Source of the DNA: Mucidula mucida
Taxonomy: Eukaryota > Basidiomycota > Agaricomycetes > Agaricales > Physalacriaceae
DNA: 64,000 bases
Direction of reading: 5' to 3'
Assembly (NCBI GenBank): GCA_015501055.1
Contig: JADNYV010000094.1
Location: forward strand, 1-64,000
The notes beneath the pieces are model-generated. The model saw nothing but the letters and a program-made list of their open reading frames with translations, was not told where the DNA came from and searched no databases. Positions within the stretch are counted from its first letter, which is position 1. Each line of letters opens with the position of its first letter. Of this stretch, positions 23,550 to 34,155 are shown in pieces. Position numbers and translations under genes: made by a program.

Positions 23550-23925
23550 CCGTCGCCCTGCTTTGACTTTGATTATACATACTGTGCTTGTATTAGTTAT
23601 CATTACTGCTTTCTATATTATATCTGTACTTTGTAATACGCTAATGCCGTCTTGAAGTAAGAGGTGGTGTGGATATAATCGTCGGGAGCAGCACCATGGA
23701 GCACAACAATGTCGCAGAGAGCGAATCTATGAAGGCATTTTCACGGCAACACTCTGAAGCACATTCAAGTGAGGATAAGGGCACTGGCGACGTGCAGCTG
23801 TATCAGTAAGTATGATTGTAAGTTGTAAGTAGGGGGGGAAAAGTACACTATGAAGGGATACAAGAATAAATTAAACATTAAATATCGCATCGCAATTCGC
23901 TCTCTCAACGTCGGAGAGCATACTA
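23550..23925. other. convergent intergenic region
   Basis: 376 bases between the 3' ends of the RS-rich gene and the metacaspase. AT-rich; presumably both polyadenylation regions. Nothing else seen. Confidence 0.4.
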
Positions 23926-25612
23926 TCACGGGTTCCAGATGTTTTTCTCGAGATTCAACGGTTGATGACTCGACAACTGTGGATCCTGAAAGTTATCCAT
24001 ATCAGTCGGCACCGCTGGCTGCTTGCCGCCCCGCCGCCGGTACTCCTTCATATTCTTTTTGTACTTTTTCGCCCCATCATGCACATTTATCGCAGACTTG
24101 TGCAGCTCGTGGCTCACACGGAGCATGAGGTCTTTCAGCGACGGATTCGGGTTTTCTTCTATAATGAAAGTCAGTCGCTCTGGGCATATACAGAAACTGA
24201 ATTGTCCAACGCAACTGAGAATCTGGACAAGCGCGGTGGTCATGGATTTCCCGCAGTCCTCCCATGATATCTGGCCGTCCTTGCACGAGCCGAGCGATAT
24301 CACTTGCGCCATTTCGTGCGCAGCGCCATCTGGGGTGGTGGTGCACCAGCCGTCGCACGGAAATAGTGCGACGGGGCTCTCGCAGAGCTCTATGGGAGAC
24401 ATGGGCGTTGGCATCGAGGGCTCATACGCCGCCTTGACGCTGAGCTTTCGCGTCTGCACGCGCTGCCGGCCCTCGCAGTGCTGAATGGAGCTCTTGCGCG
24501 TCTTGAGCATCGAGTCGCTGACGCGCTGGGTCTGATACACGCCGCGGGTGCTGACCAACGGGCCATCATAGCCTTGTTCGAGCGCGTTTTTCCGCACGTT
24601 GTGGTTCCACAGAGAGTCGGACTTGCGGCGGCCCTTGGACACGTAGGGAACGTACACGCGATTGCAGCGAAAGTGATCGAGGTCTGCCAGTACACACATA
24701 TGAGTGGGGGTTTTTGAGAAGGAAGGAAAGAAGGAGTAAACCGAGCAGTGAGGCTGAATGGCAGGAGTCAAAGACGGCGATAAGCTGAGATCCTACAGGG
24801 AGTGAGTCCACGAGATGTGCGCGCAACTCCTGCACAAGGTTAGTTAATGTGAAGATAGTGTGAACTAGATGGATGAATCGCACATTGTCGCGAATCATCA
24901 GTTTCTCGTCATCCACATCTTTTCCTTTGGCATCCATCGGCAAAAGACCTACGCCATTATCAATGTCAATAAGCGCTCCACAAAGTGCACTGTGGGAGTA
25001 CTGACATTCATCCATTCCGTCCTCTTCGGTGTTATCCTTATTGCGAATCTGTTCGACATGACCAGAGTCTGGCAGGTCCGTTACTTTAGTTGGACAGACG
25101 TAGGAATAACCATAAGTATGTCAACGCACAATGGAAGAAAAAGTGATCGCCGGGCTTCGCGTCGCGCACGAGGTTGTCGATCTCTCTCAACTGCCATGAG
25201 AGATGAGTAAGAACTCAAACGGCGGGGAAGGGCGAACACATACGATATTCTCGCGCGTAGGTTGAAACCGCGGGTCTCCACCATCGTCTATCAGCGTCAC
25301 GATGTCGTCGGGGGAGTAGTGGTATTCCTCTACATATGCCGAATATCAGCCAACGGCACGGAGGGAAAATATCGAGAACGCACTCATGACGAGATCCTTC
25401 ATCTGCCATACATCCACATGAGAGCCCTGGAGTTGCCCACTTCTCGCTGTGCTGGCAGAGTCCCTCCATAACCGCTTGACAAAACGCTGTTTGGGCCCAG
25501 AATAATTGATGCCGATGAGAAGCGCCCGTCTCTTCGGAGTCGGCTCGGTGACGAGCGGCGGGGCATACGGCCTACGAGGTCCGCGATGCTTGTTGAAGTT
25601 GATGATCTTCAT
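23926..25612 (-). CDS. metacaspase-like cysteine peptidase, seven exons
   Basis: Exons 25384-25612, 25244-25329, 25130-25190, 25006-25068, 24884-24948, 24742-24829 and 23926-24683 give 449 residues with no break. RRALLIGINYSG starts the p20 core at about 28. The catalytic histidine is in HYSGHVEQ (about H129) and the catalytic cysteine in FDSCHS (about C191). DDGGDP and EEDGMDECLLP are the expected acidic loops. In most metacaspases the histidine is followed by glycine (GHG); here it is valine. There is no long prodomain. Residues 40-60 may include an unspliced 39-base intron, which would not change the frame. Metacaspases are calcium-dependent Arg/Lys-specific proteases linked to stress, ageing and protein quality control. 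Confidence 0.9.
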
Positions 25613-27113
25613 CCTTGCAAGAGGGACAGGATGATGGATATACGCTTTCTTATATAGATCCTGAGAAAAGGCACTGGTTAGGCAAGGCTGTGTCGCGTTC
25701 AGTACGCGTTAGAAAATGCAATGCCTGCCTTTTAAAGGTCCCACACGATTAAAATTAATGAAGAGAACGAAAAAAAAGTGAAAAGGTGAACGATAGAATA
25801 CGGTGAAAGAAGAGAAATGCAGTGAAGGTCGAAGAGAAAGAGAAAGACCTGTGACCCTGACAGTACCGCTGCTGATTAAAGCTTTGACGTACGAATTGGC
25901 GCTTGTTGGCGCTTAGTATCTGTCATGGCCAGTCATACTTAGGTCAGAGCTCGCTTTGACACAATCAAGACAAATATAGCCAGACTCTTCATATGGCCAA
26001 TGAGTGAACGCGAAACACCGCTTGTCGACGTAGACAGTTGGCCGGCTGATATCTTACACAATGTGATGGGGCCAGCGCTATCTATCCATAGAACCTGATT
26101 GTCGCGAACGGAGGCATATCTTTAACAAACCGTAAATCTATGTATGGGACCTTGAAACGAACAGTAGGAACTGTCGATCACCCTAAAACGCATCCCTCCA
26201 TGTCCATTTAAAAAGCACCAGCGATTCGAGAGCTTAATGCGCGAGGACGCGACTGTAATTAGGAGTCGGGACGTTGGGAATCTTCGGGAAGAATTTGAAT
26301 CAGTGTCACGACTTTTGAGCGTCTATGACCAAAAATACTTGGGCGTCGATGAAAATGCTTCATGTCATACTACAAATCGAGATTCAAACCCCAAACGGTG
26401 TGGATTGTCGTCCTTGATAAACATCGTATTACTGGACGAAAGACCGGCATCGGTAATATGAGGGAAGGCGCTCCCATTGTTATTGTCAACAACCTGAATG
26501 AGTGCGCCACAGAGTGGGTTGAGACAAATAAAACATACTTCGTATATGATTTAGCATGCGGAATAAAGGCGTTAACTTGCAGATGGGATTTCAACGCCTT
26601 TACCCATATTTCTGCTCTTCCGTCGCACCCAGAGTGCGATTGGATGAGGAAGTTGGGACAGATCCAGACGGGTAGTTATTGAGTGCGAGGCGTGGCCATG
26701 CAGGGCATTGGACTCTGGATAAGACTAGCTCGCTGGTGTTTGACGGTGTCAAGGCGGCAAATGGCCTTGGGACGCTCGATGCTACTGATAGCACGAGGGA
26801 GGATGATGATATCGACACGCGGTCCGACTTTTAGCGAGTCAAGATGAACTTGAAACGCCGCTTGTCGACGGTGGCAGTTGAACAGGAACTGATGAGTTGA
26901 TGGTACTGCAACCTGATTGCCAGAGGGAGGCACAGCTATTTATGGACCTGAAAACGAACAGTAGTAAGTGAGCAAATCCCTCGATGTTCGTCAAGCATTA
27001 TCTCCGCCACCTGCTGTCCACGGATCTTTATCTGGCTGCTTTTACTGGGAGCACTCTCATATTATTGCCTTCTATACTCTAGTATAACTCACTTGGGTAT
27101 TGGATGGGATGGA
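25613..27113. other. 1.5 kb intergenic region with a diverged direct repeat
   Basis: Upstream of the metacaspase and downstream of the cytochrome b5 gene. Two diverged copies of a segment lie at 26011-26172 and 26851-26969. They share CCGCTTGTCGACG at the start and GAACAGTAG at the end. Frames at 26237-26682 lack motifs and are not called as genes. Confidence 0.45.
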
Positions 27114-27901
27114 TTAGGATGACGGTTCCGGTATTAAGAATCCAACAAGACATGTATCAAGCATAAACTCGACATTAACCCAGGCGTGCGTGAGAGCTAG
27201 AGAAACACGATGAGATACACAGTCACTTTCCGGGAACAACCACACATACCAAACAACTTCGTGCCATCCCGCCCCGCAACGCGCATGAGCTCCCGCTCTC
27301 CCCCAGGATGAAAAGCAAGATACGGCGTAATATTATACACCTTGCCATTAAACGCCGACCACGCATCGTCCCGCTTATTGTGTGTCTTCAGCACCGATGG
27401 CGGTATCCGTCGCAGAGTATCGACGCCCTATTAGCAGACAGTCAGCCCTCCATGTCCGTAGGCGATATATCAAGTCCCACTCACCCGGAGATCCTCGCCA
27501 GAAGACTTGAGCTTGGCCCAATCCAACGGACTATGCCCAGGCGCGAGCGCGACCTTGTCTCTCTTCTTCGACGGCTTGACGGGCGCCTTGGTCGTGGTCA
27601 GCGGAACCAAAAGGGACGACGAGCTCGCCACGCCGGGCTGCCGCACCGCCAAGCCGGGGGCAGGCGGCGGTGGCATGAGCTGGGTGTCCGAGAGGATCTT
27701 GGGGATGCCAGGATTTGCGCGCTGGGCGCTGTGTAGGGCTGGGAAGGCAGGTGGCTCGTCGTTGTTCTCTCTTTCGGTTGCCTCGCCATCGTCGTCCGAG
27801 TCTGGAGGTGAGATGGTCGTGATTTCAGGCGCGGATAGTGTTAATGTTGGGGCGGTCTGTTCTGGGGCGCCAGAGAGCCAGCTACGCAGGAAGGAAGTCA
27901 T
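27114..27901 (-). CDS. cytochrome b5 heme-binding domain protein (IRC21 / C330.03c type), three exons
   Basis: Exons 27485-27901, 27250-27427 and 27114-27196 give 225 residues. The first 120 residues are low-complexity and rich in Pro, Ser and acidic residues. The C-terminal 100 residues form a b5 domain: AWSAFNGKVYNITPYLAFHPGGE with one heme histidine (about H179) and THAWVN with the other (about H202). SPLDWAKL before the domain is shared with the yeast Irc21 and mammalian NCB5OR N-terminal domains. There is no membrane anchor and no reductase domain, so it is likely a soluble electron carrier. Partners are unknown. Splice sites are standard. Confidence 0.9.
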
Positions 27902-28689
27902 CTAGGTGGATTAAGGGCAAGTCTATTATAGGCGCCGTGATCAGTGACTCATCAATCAGGGAGCTCGGATTGGATGGTGAAGTTTACAGATAAATGTTCC
28001 CTTAAGGCCACAGAAACGTAAAAGGAAGAAGGATATCATGGTATTGATCGCACGTAGAAAAAACAACTCCAGAAAGGATAGAAGTTTGTCTGCCAATTCA
28101 CGCGGGATGTACCTCTTCTGCGCCGACAAGGCAAATTGCGCTGTACCCTTAATATCCTCTAAAAATGGAAGAGTGAAGTCGATGAAGGGTGTTACTCCCG
28201 CGGCGCTCACAAATAGTCGTCGCGGAAGATTGAGGAGACAGATTGAGAACTCGTCGTAGCTGAAGGAAGCACAACGAGAATGAATTCGACTTGACCGATA
28301 AAATGACGACGACGATGAAGCAGTCTATGCGATTGAGCAATGATGCGAAATGCAAAGGCGCAGATGATACTTCTGGTTCAAGCGTTGATTGGAGAGCCAA
28401 GTCCTAGGATGAAACTTTGAGGATTTGGCCTGGCTCCTTTAACAGTTCTCAGCAAGAGTAAGCATACTTCTTAATCCAGGTTCTGAAGATACCGGTCAGC
28501 CAAAACGCCAAAAGAGAATAACGAAAGCTCACTAAACTCAATTGTGGCGCGACCGAATGTGTCTACATAATATCATAGCAGCCTAACACGAATAGTAAGT
28601 GATATAGTCAGTACCATGGTACATAAGAGCAAAGCAAAGCAATCCGAATGAACAGCAAACAAAACAGCAGCTAAGTATGTAAATAAGCA
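27902..28689. other. intergenic: b5 gene 5' side and NIF gene 3' side
   Basis: About 790 bases. Open frames on the minus strand (27956-28400) lack an ATG start and probably lie in the promoter or leader of the b5 gene. No other structure seen. Confidence 0.4.
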
Positions 28690-30490
28690 TCAAACTCCAG
28701 TATCAGGCACAATCCCCAACGCATTCAACGCCTCCAAACCGCGTACAGCCCAATACGCCACCAAACCAGGATTATTAAACCACATCTGATGGGGTATGAT
28801 CCCATCGTCTTCCTCAACGGAAGTCGAGAACGACGAAAGCTCAACAGCAGTGGTGACTGGGGATGAGGGCGTCTTAGCAGGTACGGAAGACGAGGGAAGA
28901 TCCACCACACGATCAAGAGGAGAAGAATCTGGGGGAGCGGTGGCTTGAGACAAACCCTTGGGAAGTACAACTTTAGGCACAGCTGGGGAGGAGATATGGG
29001 GTATCGACACATCCGGCTCGGATATTGGGTGAGAGTCCTCCTCAACTTGCTCAATATCGTCCAATCTGATTCGTTTGTTCGAATCGTCTCCTTCGTAACT
29101 CTCCGCGTCTTCCTCATCAACATGCCGTCGTTCTCCCACATTCAAGAGTCCGCCACTGCGCATCCACGCCGCAACGTTGCTCTGGGTCTTGAGTGTATTC
29201 AACACCCCAATAACCGCTAGCAACGTGCGGTCGTATCCAAAGTTCTTCTTTGAGTCTCGCTTCCGTTTGCGCCGCTCCACTCTCGCTTCCACCTCCGAAT
29301 TTCAGCGACCGGCTGTTTGGTCTCTGGCGTCAATTCGTTCCCATAGATTTCAATATCCGCATCACCAACAGCAAGTTTCTGGAGAATCCCCTTGGCAGTT
29401 TCATGCTGACGAGTAGCAACGTCCTTTTTCCGCATTTCGCCCGTGTACTCGGGGATACACAAGTGATTCCAGGGTTGGAGACGCGCCTTGAGAGGAGAGT
29501 CATCGAGTAGAAGCGTGCTCGACGCTGAATGTACGGGAATAGGCAAGGGGGTGTCATCGGGAGGTGACAACAGAAGGGGTTTCTGTGAGCCTAGGGAAAG
29601 GCCAGGAATCTCGTCGTCAGACGTCGTTGATGTGATAGCGTCCTTGATACCAATCTTGGCCCAAGGTCTCGCAAGATTCTTCGTCGTTTGTGTTTTCCCG
29701 TCTACTCCGACTTGAGAAAGTATTTGGAAAGAACTCTAAAGGACGTACGATATTCGGGGACCGTCAAACCCAGTGTATCCCTGGCCCACACCGCCACGAG
29801 ATGCGTTTTATCCTGGTCAAAAGCCTCCTCTATCATGATGTCCACGTTATTGGGGCGTGCCGAGCTCCAAACCATTGTATCGAGCCAAGTCCGCGTCTCT
29901 GGATGGAAGAGAAACTGTCGGAACGAAGGCATATATGGCCGTGGCCGTGCGATACGGTGTTGATATGGTTGGCCTGGCACGCGCACTTGATACTTTTCCC
30001 GATATAGCAGAGTACCATTAAGATCCAGTATGAGTAGTTTGCGTGAGGATGATGGATCGGATATGGGTAGGGATGGCTGCTGGGACAGCTCAAGATATTC
30101 ATGAGATGGTTCAGTGGGAATCGGAGTGAGAGGGCGCTTGGGGGAGTAGTGAAACTCATCCCGTGGAGGAGGTGGTGGTGGAGGAGGGGGATGGTTCGCA
30201 TGCAATTCATGTCTGCGCTTTCGATGTCGACCTTTGTACCGTGGAGGCTCCCGTTGCATGCTCGACTCGTATGATACATTCCGATGAGGATATTCCTCGC
30301 TGTGATAGGGCTGGGAGTGGGAGTCGTAATGGTAATTCGAATCTAGAGCAGATTCGAATTCAGAATACGGATTGGAGGGTTGTGGATCCCCATACGAATC
30401 TGAGTAAGGGTCCTGGAAGGCCGCATATGGGGGCGCAGCATAAAAGCTATGGCCTGACGCGCCTGCATGATAGTTGTCATATCCAGCCAT
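28690..30490 (-). CDS. NIF/FCP1-type HAD family protein, one apparent frame break
   Basis: The ATG is at 30490; exon 1 is 29749-30490, the intron 29702-29748, and coding continues to 28690 (about 585 residues). The N-terminus (1-150) is rich in Tyr, Pro and Ser, with a run of nine prolines. The catalytic-type domain follows: LLILDLNGTLLYR (about 153-165), then RPRPYMPSFRQFLF, DTMVWSSARP and VAVWARDTLGL. FCP/SCP phosphatases use DxDGT; here the second Asp is Asn (DLNGT), so phosphatase activity is doubtful. The tail has NPGLVAYWAVRGLEAL. Near 29290 the frame changes by one missing base between KQPVAEI and VEARVERRKRK. A cryptic intron of about 80 bases is possible but has poor splice sites. 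Confidence 0.8.
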
Positions 30491-31177
30491 GATGGGTGCT
30501 AGAAAAGCAGTAGTTGTTTGGGCCTGTTGAACAGCGCTACCAACGGGCCGGCTTGAACATCCTTTCCTGAAAGTGCTGTAGTGCTAGTCTGGAGCCTATG
30601 TGGGTGTGAGGCTCACTTCGGAGTTTCAAAATGCACTAAGGTTAGGGTTACCGCTGGTTACCAATCACGCTAAATCGTCCAGTGTTCACTGAGCACTCAT
30701 CCCACTTTCACCAGTGTAATCTACGTATAATGGAGAGATTGATGTGGCACAGCGCCTCAACAGTGCAGTGCGGGCAGTTGTTGCAGCGCATCCGGCCATT
30801 CGGAGGATTGTTATCGAGTTGCAGGTGATCTATAGTGAAAATTCAAGGAATAATGAACCGTAGACAGACCTTAGATATGCAATTTTGACTAAAGGCTGTA
30901 AATTCGAGGTACATGATGCATCAGTAGTGCAAAAGCTGCGAGCTTGTATCCATCTGGTTCCGGTCCGACGGCACACTCTGTGGTTAGGGTTCGGCATCTG
31001 CAAATTTCGAAGTCCGAAGTGAGCCTATGAGGTACCCCCTACATAGGTTCCAGACTCTACTAAGAGACGATCGTGAGTATCCCATCTTCTCTCGTTGAGT
31101 CGGTTTACGAGACTACCTCCTTCTTGCTCTTCGCCTTGTCTTCACCTCCATCCCATCTTGGTCGCGCTGCACGCGAT
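30491..31177. promoter_or_regulatory. divergent intergenic region between NIF gene and F-box gene
   Basis: 687 bases that must hold both promoters. GGTTAGGGTT occurs twice (about 30638 and 30980) but not in tandem. No gene seen. Confidence 0.4.
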
Positions 31178-32323
31178 ATGGCCGAGTTTTTACCCTTGGA
31201 GCTCAACCTCCTCATCCTGGAGGCCTGTTCTGATACGGATACCCTACGATCATGTTGCTCAGTATGCCGGTCCTGGCTTTCACTTTCCCAATTCTTGCTG
31301 TTCAGGAGAACGAACGTTCTCCTGGGAGAAGAGAATCCCGCCCTCATCCCTTCTTATCTCCGACTTCACAGGCGTTCATCCCAACAGTTGGTCCCATTTA
31401 TCCAACAAGCTGATGGGTCCATGCGCCGGTTGATCAAGAACATTGACATCACGTTCGACAAGGAAACGAAATTTATGTCACTGCTTGGCATTCTCCCCTT
31501 GCTGGAAAACCTCCAGTCGTTGACACTCCAGGCTCGATTTCCACAAACAACTTTTCAGTTATCGCCTTGCTGCTTGGCGAGCGCTATCACCCTCACACGA
31601 CTCGTCCTCGTCAGTGTCACACTTGGACAGTTTGACAAGGACGTAGCAAGTTTACCTAATTTGCGTGAACTGTCGCTGAAAAGTGTATTCTTCTCAGAGT
31701 GGTCACAGGCATCTGCGACTGACGCTATCATGTCGTCGGCAGTACCTCAGCTACGAGAACTTTCTGCATCTATAACGCGGCGATCTTTTGATGCTCTTGT
31801 AGAGCATCTTCTTCCCCATATGATAGCATTAAGACGTCTAGTCGTCCATATTTTCGATGATCGACATTCCTCGCATGACGCGCTTGACCACCTTATCGCT
31901 TTGAACACGGAGACGCTTGAACATCTGGCGACTCATCATATGGTACCTTCATTGCCGCTTCCGCGCTTATGCACGTTATCGCTCTCCTCGGGACAAGGTA
32001 CCGACGTCTTTCTTATCTATGTGCGCGACATTCTCACATTCATTCGCTCCATCACTACATCCATGCTCGAGGAACTCGTCCTTCGCAGCAGTGCAGCTCA
32101 TCTACTATCCCATCTCCATTCGCATTCCGCTCAATGGGACGGCCTGCAGGATCTAATCCTGTCAGTCGCGTGGCAGTGCTGCCTTGTAGTCTGCACATTG
32201 GAGAATGTCTCTGATGAGCTCTCCGACTTACAGATGCACCCGTCGTTTGAGAGATTACGAGCAGCCGGAAGAATAACATTTGTGGGTAAAAGCATCAGAG
32301 ATTTCCAGCGAATGGAAGAATAA
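31178..32323 (+). CDS. F-box LRR protein, single exon
   Basis: 381 residues from the ATG at 31178 (MAEFLPLELNLLILEACSDTDTL); the open frame extends upstream without an ATG. An F-box at about 3-45 (LRSCCSVCRSWLSLSQFLLFRR) is followed by degenerate leucine-rich repeats, for example LPNLRELSLKSVFF and PLPRLCTLSLSSGQ. Likely a substrate adaptor of an SCF ubiquitin ligase; target unknown. Related in plan to, but not a recent copy of, the F-box genes at 8961 and 58526. Confidence 0.85.
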   Translation: MAEFLPLELNLLILEACSDTDTLRSCCSVCRSWLSLSQFLLFRRTNVLLGEENPALIPSYLRLHRRSSQQLVPFIQQADGSMRRLIKNIDITFDKETKFMSLLGILPLLENLQSLTLQARFPQTTFQLSPCCLASAITLTRLVLVSVTLGQFDKDVASLPNLRELSLKSVFFSEWSQASATDAIMSSAVPQLRELSASITRRSFDALVEHLLPHMIALRRLVVHIFDDRHSSHDALDHLIALNTETLEHLATHHMVPSLPLPRLCTLSLSSGQGTDVFLIYVRDILTFIRSITTSMLEELVLRSSAAHLLSHLHSHSAQWDGLQDLILSVAWQCCLVVCTLENVSDELSDLQMHPSFERLRAAGRITFVGKSIRDFQRMEE

Positions 32324-32937
32324 CTTTCGCGGGGGAAAGTATGTGAGTTTTATTCTAGACAATTCTATAACTGAGATGACTCATAAGTAGATTAGATGAG
32401 TCGACTTCTGCTCACGAGGTGTGCAGAAGCAGCATCATCGAAGTCTCGACACAGAATGTGTCGTAGAATGCACTATCACCTGTTCGCCCTAAAATGTGCG
32501 CGCTGTTCTCGATATATAACATCCAATTTCATTCGCAAGTGGCGTCGATTTTGTTAGGACGGAATGATGGTCTGCACTATGGCGTGCGTATGAGGGTTGC
32601 TCCAAAGAATTCGTGTAGGCATTCGAGGATGGTGTAAATGGGCTAACAGATAACGGCCACGTGATGTAAGTACTTGGACCTGCTGCACGACAACAGCCGA
32701 TCATTCTTTCCTTGCCGCTTACGAATATCGACGAGATGGTTTTCCGCTTTCTGTGGCTTGGCTTTGGCGAACTCCTTCCAATTCATGGAGGCAAATTCGA
32801 CACCGCTGTTCGAGTCTTTCCCCTCCAGCTCTCTTGATGCTACCACACGACCCGCAAACTATGAACGACACCGAGGGGAAGCGCCCTAAAACTCTCATTC
32901 CCACAGCCTCTCACTTGGGGAAACGGGATGATCAAAT
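32324..32937. other. intergenic, no gene seen
   Basis: Between the F-box gene and the amidase relic. No family motifs in any frame; may include the eroded 3' end of the relic. Confidence 0.35.
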
Positions 32938-34155
32938 AATCGCCGATTTTCTTTCGCTGCCAGCTGACACTTTTCGAAATCTACTTATCCGTCCGATATC
33001 AATTTCGCCCAAACCACTAAGGTATAATTTCAGTTTGCATACGGCACAATAAGCAGGAGAATCAGGCCCCCAAGTAGGATCCGTCAGTCCAAAAATAGTG
33101 GCTCGCTGTTCTGTTATTTTCTTGGTAACGACAGAAAACGGGATTCGGATCTTCGAATCATATGCCTGAGCCTTTTTCCGCACACTCCCGCATCTAGCAG
33201 GTGCCCTCCGCTCAACGAAGGGGTGCGCCAACGGCACAGTGCTTAATCCGTTAGGTAGTCGTGGACCTTGACGGTTGATGTACCGCTGGCATAAAGAAGA
33301 GGCATGACATAGGCATCATATGCCTTCGCTTTTGAATATGAATATGGATCGCGGAAGTACACAATCATCGCACCTTGCACGCCGCCGGTAGTAACTCTAT
33401 CAGAACCTAGTAGGCAGGCAGCATTCGAAGGCGTCCTCCATTATCAGATCCGATGCCGAGCACGAAGCCGTCATCTCTGAAAGCAAGGCAGATTCACCCC
33501 CAGAGCGTTCACCGCATATATGGATCGCGTTGTAGGGTTACAAGGAGCGACTCCAGAGAGATTGTTGCAAATATTGTCTGGGCTGACGAACGTGACGCCA
33601 CCCGCGTTGATAATTCAACATCAAGTAACAAACTAACCGCTTGATATGAGGATGTGATAGCGCTGGATGTGCGAAGCTAAGATACCATATACCGTAGCGG
33701 ACTACTCACCTTGCATACGACGCGAAGAAATACATACTTTGTGACTGGAGAACATGTTACGGAATGGTACCTGAACGGTCCGCGGATCTTTCTGGTCGAT
33801 GCAGACCTATCGTCCAGCTCTTTGACTCGAAGCCGAGCTTCAATGAATATACTGAGCTCACGATAAGTGTTTCTTTATCGATGGTTTCAGGACAGGACCA
33901 ACTTCAAATAATACACTGGTTTATAGCTTCTCGTGCCTATATCAAACGTTGAGTACCGTAAGCCTCGAGTAGAGCTGAAGGCGTACGCCCATTCTCCCTT
34001 GGCGATGAAAAGGAGAATTTCAGGTGCTATGCGGCTTGAGTGATGATCTCGACTCTCAGAAGACAAAACAACGAGTACGAGTGGCCGTAAAACTCTGTCG
34101 AGAGGTTGACATCCGCCGCAGCGAGTCTTTCGCGACATGGAACCTTGTTCCATCA
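32938..34155 (-). pseudogene. amidase pseudogene, diverged copy of the gene at 19157
   Basis: Reading leftward, segments match the intact amidase in order. Exon 1 end and intron 1 match near 34060-34155, and exon 2 near 33940-34045 (APEILLFIAKGEW against [13 protein letters not shown]). Exon 3 plus its donor match near 33720-33870 (CTTCGAGTCAAAGAGCT, ATCCGCGGACCGTT). The GGSSGGE block lies near 33480-33580 and the exon 6/intron border near 33330-33370 (CAAGGTGCGATGATTGTGTA). Exon 7 matches near 33040-33160 (CACTATTTTTGGACTG) and exon 8 near 32938-32985. Introns are retained, so it arose by DNA duplication, not from mRNA. It carries stops, indels and loss of the catalytic loop. Exons 9-13 were not found. 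Confidence 0.8.

Noticed and set aside
26237..26682. Plus-strand frames in the 25.6-27.1 kb gap
   Set aside because: No motifs, no introns that extend them and no family resemblance.
30638..30990. Telomere-like GGTTAGGGTT words
   Set aside because: Two isolated copies, not a tandem array, inside a normal promoter region.
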